From an uncultured Acidocella sp. (GTDB taxonomy: Bacteria; Pseudomonadota; Alphaproteobacteria; Acetobacterales; Acetobacteraceae): DNA of 64,000 bases. The notes under the pieces are model-generated. The model was not told the DNA's origin. It saw nothing but the letters and a program-made list of their open reading frames with translations, and ran no database searches. How positions within the stretch are numbered: position 1 is the stretch's first letter; every line of letters starts with the position of its first letter. Below are positions 51,558 to 60,038 of the stretch, piece by piece. The stretch is from contig NZ_CAMIIE010000008.1 of assembly GCF_946222605.1 (NCBI RefSeq), positions 18,277 to 82,276 of the forward strand, written 5' to 3'. The translations under genes were made by a program, and so were the position numbers.

Positions 51558-53393
51558 TTATGCCGCGTCGTCGCTGCGGCGCTCGGCCTTCTTGCGGTCA
51601 TGCGGGTTGAGGTAGCGCTTGCGGATGCGCACCGCCGAGGGCGTCACTTCCACCAGCTCATCGTCCTGGATGTAGGCGATCGCCTGTTCCAGGGACATGC
51701 GGCGCGGCGGGGTGAGCAGCAGCGCCTCATCCTTGCCGGCGGCGCGGATATTGGTGAGCTTCTTTTCCTTGATCGGGTTCACGTCCAGATCATTCTCGCG
51801 GCTATGCTCGCCGAGGATCATGCCGACATAAACCTTGTCGCCCGGGTTCACGAACAGCACGCCGCGATCCTGCAAGGAGAACAGCGAGTACTGCACGGCT
51901 TCGCCATCCTCGGAGGAGATCAGCGCGCCGTTGCGGCGGCCTTCGATCTTGCCCTTCCAGGGGCCGTAGCCGGCGAACAGGCGGTTCATCACGCCGGTGC
52001 CGCGGGTGTCGGTCAGGAACTCGCCGTGATAGCCGATCAGGCCGCGCGACGGGATCTTGAAGGTCAAACGCTGCTTGTCGCCACCGGAGGGGCGCAGATC
52101 GGTCATCTCACCCTTGCGGCGGGACATCTTCTCGACCACGGCGCCGGAATAGGGCTCGTCAACGTCGATCAGAACCTCTTCATAGGGCTCCTCGCGCTCG
52201 CCGGTCTCCTCGTTGATGCGGGTCAGCACGCGCGGCCGGCCGATGGTCAGCTCGAAGCCCTCGCGGCGCATCGTCTCGATCAGCACGCCGAGCTGCAATT
52301 CGCCACGGCCGGAGACTTCGAACGCGTCGGTCTCGGTGGAGATGGCGACCTGAATGGCGACATTGCCCTCGGTCTCGGCCATCAACCGGTCACGGATCTG
52401 GCGCGAGGTCACCTTCTTGCCCTCACGGCCGCCGAGCGGGCCGTCATTGATGCGGAAGGTCATGGACAGGGTCGGCGGGTCGATCGGGGTGGCCGGCAGC
52501 GGGGCCGAAACCTCGGGGGCGCAGATCGTATAAGGAATGGTGGTGTCGGAGAGGCCGGCCACGGCGACGATATCGCCAGCGCCAACCTCGTCCACCGGCA
52601 CGCGTTCCAGGCCACGGAAGGAGAGCAGCTTGGTCAGACGGCCGGTCTCGACCACCTTGCCGTCCAGATCCAGCACCTTCACCGGCATGTTGACGGTGGC
52701 CTTGCCCTGCTCGACGCGGCCGGTCAGCACGCGGCCGAGGAAGGTGTCGGACTCCAGAATGGTGGCGACCATCGCGAACGGGGCTTCGGTGTCCAGCGCC
52801 GGGGCCGGGACGTGGCTCAGGATCAGGTCGAAGAGCGGCGTCAGGCTCTCGCGCGGATCGTTCAGATCCTTCACCGCCCAGCCCTGACGGCCGGAGGCGA
52901 ACAGCATCGGGAAGTCCAGCTGCTCCTCATTCGCGTCCAGCGAGGCGAAGAGGTCGAACATCTCGTTATGCACATCGTCCGGGCGGGCATCGCCACGGTC
53001 GATCTTGTTGACGACCACGATCGGCTTCAGCCCGCGCTTCAGCGCCTTGCCGAGCACGAACTTGGTCTGCGGCAGCACGCCTTCGGCGGCGTCCACCAGG
53101 ATCACCGCGCCATCCACCATGGACAGGATGCGCTCCACCTCGCCGCCGAAATCGGCGTGGCCAGGGGTGTCGACGATGTTGATGCGCACATCGTTCCAGA
53201 CCACCGAGGCGACCTTGGCCAGAATCGTGATGCCGCGCTCTTTTTCCAGGTCGTTGCGGTCGAGCGCGCGCTCGGCCACGGCCTGGTGGGCGGCGAAGGC
53301 GCCGGACTGCTTCAGCAGCTGGTCGGTGAGGGTGGTCTTGCCATGGTCAACGTGGGCGATGATGGCAATATTGCGAATTTTCGGCGCGGACAT
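51558..53393 (-). CDS. typA: Translational GTPase TypA/BipA
   Basis: The 611-residue ribosome-associated GTPase carries G1 AHVDHGKT (13-20), switch II in VDTPGHADFGGE, NKID in VVNKIDRGDARP, an EF-G-like beta barrel, and the BipA-specific C-terminus with KMSRRKGEMTDLRPSGGDKQ and FLTDTRGTGVMNRLFAGY. BipA helps 50S assembly and growth under stress and low temperature. ATG 53393 is the normal family start. Single gene with strong terminators on each side. Confidence 0.95.
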   Translation of the reverse strand: MSAPKIRNIAIIAHVDHGKTTLTDQLLKQSGAFAAHQAVAERALDRNDLEKERGITILAKVASVVWNDVRINIVDTPGHADFGGEVERILSMVDGAVILVDAAEGVLPQTKFVLGKALKRGLKPIVVVNKIDRGDARPDDVHNEMFDLFASLDANEEQLDFPMLFASGRQGWAVKDLNDPRESLTPLFDLILSHVPAPALDTEAPFAMVATILESDTFLGRVLTGRVEQGKATVNMPVKVLDLDGKVVETGRLTKLLSFRGLERVPVDEVGAGDIVAVAGLSDTTIPYTICAPEVSAPLPATPIDPPTLSMTFRINDGPLGGREGKKVTSRQIRDRLMAETEGNVAIQVAISTETDAFEVSGRGELQLGVLIETMRREGFELTIGRPRVLTRINEETGEREEPYEEVLIDVDEPYSGAVVEKMSRRKGEMTDLRPSGGDKQRLTFKIPSRGLIGYHGEFLTDTRGTGVMNRLFAGYGPWKGKIEGRRNGALISSEDGEAVQYSLFSLQDRGVLFVNPGDKVYVGMILGEHSRENDLDVNPIKEKKLTNIRAAGKDEALLLTPPRRMSLEQAIAYIQDDELVEVTPSAVRIRKRYLNPHDRKKAERRSDDAA

Positions 53394-53564
53394 CGAGACT
53401 ACCTATCGAAATGAGCAAACCGGCCGGGCCGGGGCGCGTGGTGTCGCCTCGGTCTGGCCGGGATGCTCGGGCTGATTTGTGCCCCGCATAGCGATATTGC
53501 GCCGCAAAAGCGAGGCCTAAAACGTCCCGCCTGCAACATGGGCGCCTTGCGGCAGGCCGGAAGC

Positions 53565-53596
53565 CAAAAAAATGGGCGCCCTGGGGCGCCCATTTT
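53565..53596 (-). terminator. Terminator after the His-rich exported protein gene
   Basis: ATGGGCGCC-CTGG-GGCGCCCAT with AAAAAA on the left and TTTT on the right. On the minus strand it follows the gene ending at 53615 by about 19 bp. Confidence 0.85.
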
Positions 53597-53614
53597 CCAG
53601 GTTGGAGGTATTCT

Positions 53615-54487
53615 TTAGTTGGTCACCGGCGGCTTCTGATTCGGCGCGGTGGGAGCCATCTGCGGGTTGGCCGTGGTCGGCGCGGTCACCGCGTTCTGCG
53701 GCGCCTGGCCGTTGATCAGCTGATGCGACGCGCCGTCGGTCTGCGGCACGGACGGCGCGTTGGCGTCGCTCGGCTGCGAGCTGGTCGGGGTCTGCACCGC
53801 ATGCTGCGCGCCCTGGTTATAGTTGAAATTCTGGCTCTCATCGCGGTTGGGCACCAGCGTGTTGCTGGAAGCCCCGCCCGGCGCCATGCCGGGCCGCATG
53901 TGGCCGTGATGCTTATGGGCCTCGTGCATGGCGGCATCCGTGGCGCTCATCGCGCCCTCTGTGTCATGCGCGCGCAGCGCCTGGCGGGCCTGCTCGATGG
54001 ATTTCACCGCCGGGGACTGATCCGGCGACATGCCACTGCCCTGATCGACCGAGCGGGTCAGCAGCAGCGTCTCGGCGTGGGAGAGATCGGTCTGCGCGCG
54101 GGCATAATCATGATGCGCGATGGCATATTTGGCGGATTTCAGCGAGGCTTCGGGGCCGCCATGAGGCGGCTTCATCTTGCCGTCTTCATCATGTTTCCAG
54201 TGATGCTTCATCTTGTGCTGCGGCATGGGGGCCGGGGCGGTCTTGCCCGGGGCGGCGCCGGGTGGGGTTTCCATCGGCGCGTTGATCGCCCCTTGCGGGG
54301 CCGGGGCGGCGTTGCTGGGGCCGCTCGGCGCCATGGTGGTGGCGCCAGCATTCGGCGCCGTCTTGCCGGCGGCGGCGCCATCCGGCACCTCGTTCGGGGC
54401 GTTGGTCGCGCCTTGCGGCGTGGTCTGGGCGCAGGCGATGCCGGCGGTCATCAACAAAGCGGCGGATGCCATCCAAAGGGAACGCAT
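53615..54487 (-). CDS. Exported His-rich, low-complexity protein of unknown function
   Basis: I do not recognise a family. The 290-residue precursor has a clean Sec signal peptide (about 1-20, ending GIACA). Residues 24-85 hold an imperfect tandem duplication: PQGATNAPNEVPDGAAAGKT and PQGAINAPMETPPGAAPGKT. Two histidine clusters, HKMKHHWKHDEDG near 91-103 and HEAHKHHGHM near 190-199, could bind metal. Between them a helical segment (ASLKSAKYAIAHHDYARAQ through EQARQALRAHD) looks like a TPR-like or small helical domain. The C-terminal 90 residues are Pro/Gln/Thr/Ala-rich. Likely periplasmic; a role in metal or acid stress is a guess. Confidence 0.75.
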   Translation of the reverse strand: MRSLWMASAALLMTAGIACAQTTPQGATNAPNEVPDGAAAGKTAPNAGATTMAPSGPSNAAPAPQGAINAPMETPPGAAPGKTAPAPMPQHKMKHHWKHDEDGKMKPPHGGPEASLKSAKYAIAHHDYARAQTDLSHAETLLLTRSVDQGSGMSPDQSPAVKSIEQARQALRAHDTEGAMSATDAAMHEAHKHHGHMRPGMAPGGASSNTLVPNRDESQNFNYNQGAQHAVQTPTSSQPSDANAPSVPQTDGASHQLINGQAPQNAVTAPTTANPQMAPTAPNQKPPVTN

Positions 54488-54677
54488 ATGGCTCTCTCCT
54501 CACGTTAGGAAAATGGGTTTGACCCTTTCGGGCGGTCCTCAAACAAGCTGGGGCCATGGCAGCGGATACCAAGCCGAAAGGGCTGGAGGTGCCATTAAAG
54601 CCTCGTCATAAGCCGTTGTTTCAGCTAGAGACGGCAAAGGGGCGATGCCACCGCGACCCGTTGGCCAAGGACGAGAT

Positions 54678-55376
54678 GTGACACGCTGGCTGCTGATCTG
54701 TGCCGCTTTTCTGGCCGCCGGCCCCGTCTTCGCGGAGGTGCCGGATGGCGCTTCCTGCGAAGCCGCCGGGCGGGCGGTGGAGCTGGCGGATACGCTGCCG
54801 ACCAATCTGCTGCTCTCCATCGGGCTGGTGGAAAGCGGGCGGTCCGACCCGTTGAGCGGCCGTTCCGCCCCCTGGCCCTGGACGGTGAATGCCGACGGCA
54901 CCGGCCGCTATTTCGCCAGCAAGCAGGATGCCGAGGCCTTTGTGCGCCTGGCCCAGGCCTCGGGCGCGCGGGATATCGATGTCGGCTGCTTCCAGGTCAG
55001 CCTGACCTATCATCCCAACGCCTTCGCCTCGTTGGACGATGCCTTCGATCCCGCGAAAAACGCCGCCTATGCCGGGCTCTACCTCACCCAGCTGAAGGCG
55101 CGCACCGGCTCCTGGAACGCCGCCATCGCGGATTATCACTCGGCCTTGCCGGATCTGGGTCTGCCTTATCAGCGCCTGGTGCTGGCGGCCTGGAAGCGTG
55201 TGGGGGATCTGCCGCCGGATCTGGGGGCGGCGATCAACGAAGCCGCCATCGACGCGCCGGACCCTGTCGCGATCATCCAGACCGCGGCGGCCAAACGCAT
55301 CCATGTCTATTCGATGAACAGCCCGGATAATGCGACGTGGCGCCCCGGCCTGCCGCGGGTGATCGACGATCCGTAA
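54678..55376 (+). CDS. Lytic transglycosylase-like (SLT-fold) exported protein
   Basis: GTG 54678 is preferred over ATG 54645: it follows AAGGACGAG and gives a perfect signal peptide (TRWLLICAAFLAAGPVFA). The mature protein carries a goose-lysozyme-like SLT core: NLLLSIGLVESGR with the catalytic glutamate, DVGCFQVSLTYHPNAF in place of the common G-x-M-Q-I-N pattern, and YAGLYLTQLKARTGSWNAAI ending ADYHSA. It should cleave or bind peptidoglycan in the periplasm. It precedes lysS by 59 bp and may share its promoter. Length 232 residues. Confidence 0.83.
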   Translation: MTRWLLICAAFLAAGPVFAEVPDGASCEAAGRAVELADTLPTNLLLSIGLVESGRSDPLSGRSAPWPWTVNADGTGRYFASKQDAEAFVRLAQASGARDIDVGCFQVSLTYHPNAFASLDDAFDPAKNAAYAGLYLTQLKARTGSWNAAIADYHSALPDLGLPYQRLVLAAWKRVGDLPPDLGAAINEAAIDAPDPVAIIQTAAAKRIHVYSMNSPDNATWRPGLPRVIDDP

Positions 55377-55435
55377 CGTTTGCGCGGCGCCGGTGATTGA
55401 AAATGCGCGGCTGCGGCTCTAGAGCAGGCGGTACC

Positions 55436-57022
55436 ATGAACGATACTCCCACCTCTCCCCAGCCGAGCTGGCCCTTCCGTGAAGCCGAACGCATCGCCGA
55501 GCGGCTGAAACAGAAAGGCAAGAGCGAGGCGCTGTTCGAGACCGGCTACGGCCCGTCCGGCCTGCCGCATATCGGCACGTTCGGCGAGGTGGCGCGCACC
55601 AGCTGGGTGCGCAAGGCGTTTACCGACCTCACCGGGCTGCCCTCGCGCCTGCTCGCCTTCTCGGACGATATGGATGGCTTGCGCAAGGTGCCGGAAAACG
55701 TGCCGAACAAGGAGATGCTGCGTGAGCATCTCGGCAAGCCGCTGACCCGCATCCCCGACCCGTTCGGCAAGTTCGACAGTTTCGGCGCCCATAACAACAA
55801 CATGCTGCAGGAATTCCTGCGCGCTTTCGGGTTTGAATTCGAGTTCGCCTCCGCCTCCGATTATTACGCCTCCGGCCGTTTCGACGACGCGCTGCTGCAT
55901 GTGCTGCGCCATCATCAGCAGATCGTCGACATCATCCTGCCCACTTTGGGCAAGGAGCGTCAGGCCACCTATTCGCCGATCCTGCCGATCCATCCGCGTA
56001 CCGGCGTGGTGATGCAGGTGCCCATCGACCAGGTGGATGCCGCGCACGGCACCGTGTTCTGGACCGACCCGGATAGCGGCATCAAGTTCGAGACCTCCGT
56101 GCTGGGCGGCAATGCCAAGCTGCAATGGAAGGCCGATTGGGCGATGCGCTGGTACGCGCTGGATGTTGATTACGAGATGTCCGGCAAGGATCTGATCGAC
56201 AGCGTCAAGCTCTCCTCCGCCATCTGCCGGGCTTTGGGCAAGGAGCCGCCGCTGAACCTGACCTATGAGCTGTTCCTGGATGAGAAGGGGCAGAAAATCT
56301 CCAAGTCCAAGGGCAATGGCCTGTCCATCGAGCAATGGCTGACCTATGCGCCGAAGGAGAGCCTGGCGCAGTTCATGTATCACGCCCCGCAGCGCGCGAA
56401 GAAGCTGTTCTTCGACGTGATCCCGCGCTCGACCGATGATTACATCGCCGCCGTACAGGCTTTGCCGGAGTCGCAGGACAAGCATAACAACCCGGCCTGG
56501 CACATCCATGGCGGCACGCTGCCCAACCATGCCGGGGCGCCGTTCAGCTTCACCATGCTGCTCAACTTGGCTTCGGTGAGCAATGCGGACAGTGCCGAGA
56601 TGCTCTGGGGCTTCATCCGCGCCTATATGCCGGAGGCGAATGCCGAGAGCTATCCGTTCCTGGCCGAGCTGGTGCATTACGCCATCGCCTATAACCGCGA
56701 TTTCGTCGCCCCGCAGCGCCGCTACCGCGCCCCCAGCGCGGCCGAGCGTGCGGCGCTGGAGGATTTGAAAACCCGTCTGGCCGAAGGCCGGCAGGCCGCG
56801 TATCCCGGCGAGAGCGAGGCCGAGCGGTTGCAGAACCTGGTCTATGCCGTCGGCAAGGAGCAGGAATTCAAGCCGTTGAAGGCCTGGTTCGACTGCCTGT
56901 ACCAGGTGCTGCTCGGCACCCAGGAAGGGCCGCGCTTTGGCGGGTTCATCGCGCTTTACGGCGTCGAACGGAGCATCCGGCTGATCGAAACAGCACTCGC
57001 CCGCGAGGCGGAAGCGGCCTGA
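55436..57022 (+). CDS. lysS: Lysyl-tRNA synthetase, class I
   Basis: The 528-residue enzyme charges tRNA-Lys. It has the class I signatures PHIGTFGE (HIGH motif, 44-51) and KISKSKG (KMSKS motif, about residue 290) and belongs to the archaeal-type class I LysRS, which replaces the class II enzyme in most alphaproteobacteria. ATG 55436 fits the family; an in-frame ATG at 55397 would add 13 residues. The next gene, an MprF-type membrane domain, begins 4 bp after its stop, which suggests co-expression of Lys-tRNA supply and a lipid-related membrane protein. Confidence 0.95.
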   Translation: MNDTPTSPQPSWPFREAERIAERLKQKGKSEALFETGYGPSGLPHIGTFGEVARTSWVRKAFTDLTGLPSRLLAFSDDMDGLRKVPENVPNKEMLREHLGKPLTRIPDPFGKFDSFGAHNNNMLQEFLRAFGFEFEFASASDYYASGRFDDALLHVLRHHQQIVDIILPTLGKERQATYSPILPIHPRTGVVMQVPIDQVDAAHGTVFWTDPDSGIKFETSVLGGNAKLQWKADWAMRWYALDVDYEMSGKDLIDSVKLSSAICRALGKEPPLNLTYELFLDEKGQKISKSKGNGLSIEQWLTYAPKESLAQFMYHAPQRAKKLFFDVIPRSTDDYIAAVQALPESQDKHNNPAWHIHGGTLPNHAGAPFSFTMLLNLASVSNADSAEMLWGFIRAYMPEANAESYPFLAELVHYAIAYNRDFVAPQRRYRAPSAAERAALEDLKTRLAEGRQAAYPGESEAERLQNLVYAVGKEQEFKPLKAWFDCLYQVLLGTQEGPRFGGFIALYGVERSIRLIETALAREAEAA

Positions 57023-57026
57023 GCCA

Positions 57027-57989
57027 TTGCGCCGGCTGCTGAGATTTCTGCCGCCGGTTCTAGGGCTCGCCCTGCTCGGCGCCATCGGCATCGGGCTGCA
57101 TGGCGTGCTGCGCAAGGTGGGGCTGGGGGCGGTGCTGGCCGCCTTCGCCGCCACGCCCTGGCCGGATATCGCCCGGGCGCTGGGGTTGCTCTGCGTCTCC
57201 TTCTGCATCATGGCCGCCTATGACCTGCCCGGTGTTGCCTTCGCCCGCCGCGCCGGGGCGTGTGGTAGGCTGGCGCTGCGCCATGTCGGGCTGGCCTCCT
57301 TCTGCGCCTATGCGCTGAGCCATATGCTGGGCGCCACCGCGCTGACCGCCGCCGCGATCCGTCTGCGTTTTTATGCCCATTGGGAGATGCCGCCGGCGGC
57401 GCTGGCGCGCATCGTCGCGGTGTCGGCCAGCAATTTCTCGCTGGGGGTGTTCAGCCTGCTGGGGCTGCTGCTGTTGTGGGACCCGCATGCGGTGCCGCTG
57501 CCGGGGCATCTGGCCGGGCTGCTGGCGCGCCTGCTCGGCCTGGCCTTGCTGGCGCTGCCGGTGGCCTATGTCGCCGGCTCACGCGGGCGCGAGGCGGTGA
57601 CGATTTTCGGCAAGCGCATCGCGCTGCCGGGTGGGCGCATCGCGCTGGCGCAGATCATCCTCTCTTGTGTCGATATCGCCTGCGCCTGCGCCATACTGGA
57701 CATGGTGCTGCCGTTTGCCCCTGGTCTCTCTTACGCGCGCGTGCTCAGCCTTTATGTCGGCGCCTTCGTGGCCGGCTCGGCCTCGGGCCTGCCGGGCGGG
57801 GTGGGGGTGTTCGATTCCGTGCTGCTGCTGGGGCTTTCGGCCTTTCTGCCGGCGGCGGATGCGCTCGGCGCCATCCTGCTGTTCCGGGTGCTGTATTTCC
57901 TGATCCCCGCCAGCCTCGCCGGGCTGTGCTATGCCGTGCATGAATTGTGGGTTTATGTCGCGGGGCGGCGGGCGAAACATCGTTCCTGA
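57027..57989 (+). CDS. UPF0104/MprF-type membrane protein (flippase-like domain only)
   Basis: The 320-residue protein has about eight hydrophobic segments and matches the membrane half of lysylphosphatidylglycerol synthase (MprF) and the YbhN group: DLPGVAFARRAGACGRL near 60-76, CAYALSHMLGATALTAAAIR near 92-111 and GSASGLPGGVGVFDSVLLLG near 252-271. The C-terminal aminoacyl-transferase domain of MprF is absent. TTG 57027 starts 4 bp after the lysyl-tRNA synthetase stop. It may move lipids across the inner membrane. The link to Lys-tRNA is contextual only. No transferase gene is nearby. Confidence 0.82.
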   Translation: MRRLLRFLPPVLGLALLGAIGIGLHGVLRKVGLGAVLAAFAATPWPDIARALGLLCVSFCIMAAYDLPGVAFARRAGACGRLALRHVGLASFCAYALSHMLGATALTAAAIRLRFYAHWEMPPAALARIVAVSASNFSLGVFSLLGLLLLWDPHAVPLPGHLAGLLARLLGLALLALPVAYVAGSRGREAVTIFGKRIALPGGRIALAQIILSCVDIACACAILDMVLPFAPGLSYARVLSLYVGAFVAGSASGLPGGVGVFDSVLLLGLSAFLPAADALGAILLFRVLYFLIPASLAGLCYAVHELWVYVAGRRAKHRS

Positions 57990-58003
57990 GCGCCGCGTGC
58001 CCG

Positions 58004-58582
58004 TCAGCCGCTCCGTTCCGCGCGCGCCGCCGCCCAGACCTCGCCGGCCGCATCCAGATTCATCGCCCCGATCGCGATCCCCGCGATCAGATCTGGCCAG
58101 AGACTGTGCCAGAGATAGGCGCTCACCGCCCCGGCCAGGATGATCGCGGCATTGGCCAGCACATCATTGCGGGCGGAGAGAAAGGCCGCCCGCGCGATGC
58201 TGCCGCCGCTATGGCGGTGCCGGGCCAGAACCAGCGCCGCCGTCGCATTCACCGCCATCGCCGCCAGCCCGGTGAGCGAAAGCCAGGCCGGATTGGGGAC
58301 GCTGGGGTGCCAGAATTTCGCGATGGCCTGCGCCAGCGTGGCCAGGCTGGGCAGCAGGATCAGCCCGGCCATCACCATGCCCGCCCGCGCCCGTGCCGCC
58401 CCGCCCCAGCGCAACGCCAGCACCAGCAGCAGATTGACCCCGCAATCCTCAAGAAAATCGACACTGTCGGCAAAAAGCGCGACCGAGCCGATCGCCCGGG
58501 CCACGCCGAATTCAACGAAGAAGAAGCCGAGATTGAGCAGCAGCGCCACCAGGGCGGCATTGCGAAGGTCGTTTTGCTTCAT
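58004..58582 (-). CDS. Cation diffusion facilitator-like transporter, short form
   Basis: The 192-residue membrane protein has six hydrophobic segments of the CDF type but lacks the cytoplasmic C-terminal domain. The metal site in helix 2 reads DSVDFLED, giving Asp-x3-Asp, while helix 5 has SARND, with serine where zinc transporters have histidine. This pattern argues against a classical zinc exporter, and the metal is unknown. ATG 58582 is favoured because GGGGGA lies 5 bp before it (ATG 58585 and TTG 58594 are also in frame). It follows the rpsO terminator, so it is probably transcribed separately. Confidence 0.82.
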   Translation of the reverse strand: MKQNDLRNAALVALLLNLGFFFVEFGVARAIGSVALFADSVDFLEDCGVNLLLVLALRWGGAARARAGMVMAGLILLPSLATLAQAIAKFWHPSVPNPAWLSLTGLAAMAVNATAALVLARHRHSGGSIARAAFLSARNDVLANAAIILAGAVSAYLWHSLWPDLIAGIAIGAMNLDAAGEVWAAARAERSG

Positions 58583-58596
58583 CATTTCCCCCAAAC

Positions 58597-58620
58597 AAAA
58601 ACGGCGCCCGAAGGCGCCGT
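58597..58620 (-). terminator. rpsO intrinsic terminator
   Basis: On the minus strand ACGGCGCC-TTCG-GGCGCCGT followed by TTTTTG, 27 bp after the rpsO stop. The UUCG tetraloop makes it very stable. Confidence 0.9.
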
Positions 58621-58646
58621 GGCTTTGCGATCGGCCGATCAGACGA

Positions 58647-58916
58647 TCAGCGGCGCAGATTGAGGCGCGCGATCAGATCCTGGTAGCGCTTGACGCTCTT
58701 GCGCTTCAGATAATCCAGCAGCGAGCGGCGCTGGCCGACCAGAACCAAGAGGCCGCGGCGGGAATGGTAATCCTTCGCGTGGGTCTTCAGATGCTCGGTC
58801 AGGTTGGTGATGCGCTCGGAGAGCAGGGCCACCTGAACTTCCGGGGAGCCGGTGTCATTGGCGGCGGTGGCGTATTCGGCGATCAGCGCGGTGCGGCGCT
58901 CAGGAGTGATCGACAT
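58647..58916 (-). CDS. rpsO: 30S ribosomal protein S15
   Basis: The 89-residue protein has all S15 hallmarks: [35 protein letters not shown] and [16 protein letters not shown]. It binds 16S rRNA early in 30S assembly. It follows truB by 24 bp on the minus strand, the usual truB-rpsO order. pnp, which normally comes next, is absent here: a terminator and a CDF-like gene follow instead. Confidence 0.97.
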   Translation of the reverse strand: MSITPERRTALIAEYATAANDTGSPEVQVALLSERITNLTEHLKTHAKDYHSRRGLLVLVGQRRSLLDYLKRKSVKRYQDLIARLNLRR

Positions 58917-58940
58917 CGTGATATCCTCTTGAAAAGATTG

Positions 58941-59864
58941 TTAGAACAAGCGCTCTGGCTGCAGCCACCCGTCACCGAGTCGGGCCATCGCCTTCACGCG
59001 TCCCGCCGCCGTCACCCGCACCAGCCCGTTATCGGGATTGGCGGCCTCCGGAATGCGCCCCATCAGCTCCACCAGGCTGATCGCCTGGCCCTGGGAGAGG
59101 GCGAAAAACTCTGCTTGGTTCAGGGCCAGGGCCGGGATGTCGTCCAGCGCGGTCTCGAGCGGCAGCAAAGTTTCAGCAAGAGTGGCGGGGTTCTGCGCCG
59201 GATCGAGGAAAAAGTCCAGAGGAACCGCCATGCGCTCCAGGAACGGCCCCACGCGCAGCCGGCGCAGCACCGCGATATGGCCAACCGAGCCGCAGGCCCG
59301 CGCCAGATCCCGCGCCAGAGAGCGCATATAGACGCCCTTGCCGGATTGCACCTCGAACTCTGCATGGTCCGCATCCGGCCGGCCGATCAGTTCGAAGCGG
59401 TCCACCTGCGCCGGGCGCGGCGGCAGCTCCGGCGGGCGGCCATCGCGGGAGAGATCATAAGCGCGCTCGCCCTCCACCTTGATCGCGGAGAAAATCGGCG
59501 GCACCTGCATGATGTTGCCCGTGAAGCCAGGAAGCGCGGCGCGGATCTCGTCATCGCTCGGGCGATGGGCGGAGGTCTCGATCACCTGGCCCTCGGCATC
59601 GTCAGTGTCCCGCGCCTCGCCGAATTTCAGCGTGAAGTGATAAATTTTGGTACTGTCCATGACATAAGGGACAGTCTTGGTCGCGGCCCCGAAGGCCAGC
59701 GGCAGAATGCCGGTGGCCAGCGGGTCCAGCGTGCCGCCATGCCCGGCTTTCTGCGCGTCCATCGCCCGCTTCACCTTGTTCAGCGCCTGGGTGCTGGTGA
59801 TGCCTTGCGGTTTGTCGAGAATGATCCAGCCGTCGAGTTTCCGGCCTTTTTTCTGGCGCGCCAT
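58941..59864 (-). CDS. truB: tRNA pseudouridine(55) synthase TruB
   Basis: The 307-residue enzyme makes pseudouridine 55 in the T-arm of tRNAs. The start LDGWIILDKPQGITSTQALN and the catalytic aspartate in AGHGGTLDPLATGILPLAFG (about 41-60) are typical, as is YMRSLARDLARACGSVGHIA in the middle. It heads the truB-rpsO operon. rbfA is not upstream; a CpaE-like gene is divergent 174 bp away. Confidence 0.96.
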   Translation of the reverse strand: MARQKKGRKLDGWIILDKPQGITSTQALNKVKRAMDAQKAGHGGTLDPLATGILPLAFGAATKTVPYVMDSTKIYHFTLKFGEARDTDDAEGQVIETSAHRPSDDEIRAALPGFTGNIMQVPPIFSAIKVEGERAYDLSRDGRPPELPPRPAQVDRFELIGRPDADHAEFEVQSGKGVYMRSLARDLARACGSVGHIAVLRRLRVGPFLERMAVPLDFFLDPAQNPATLAETLLPLETALDDIPALALNQAEFFALSQGQAISLVELMGRIPEAANPDNGLVRVTAAGRVKAMARLGDGWLQPERLF

Positions 59865-60038
59865 CGTGTCCTGTGAAAATCCAAAATGAAGCGGCGCTGA
59901 TAGAGCGCCGCGCGACTCACCGCAACCGCATGGCTGGGCTGCGGGGCGGGAAAATGAATCCGCCGTAACCCATTCCCGATATTAATCTCCTCGCAACGAA
60001 GTCCTGCAAAAAACTGCTGAGTCTTGAGGAGATGTGCC

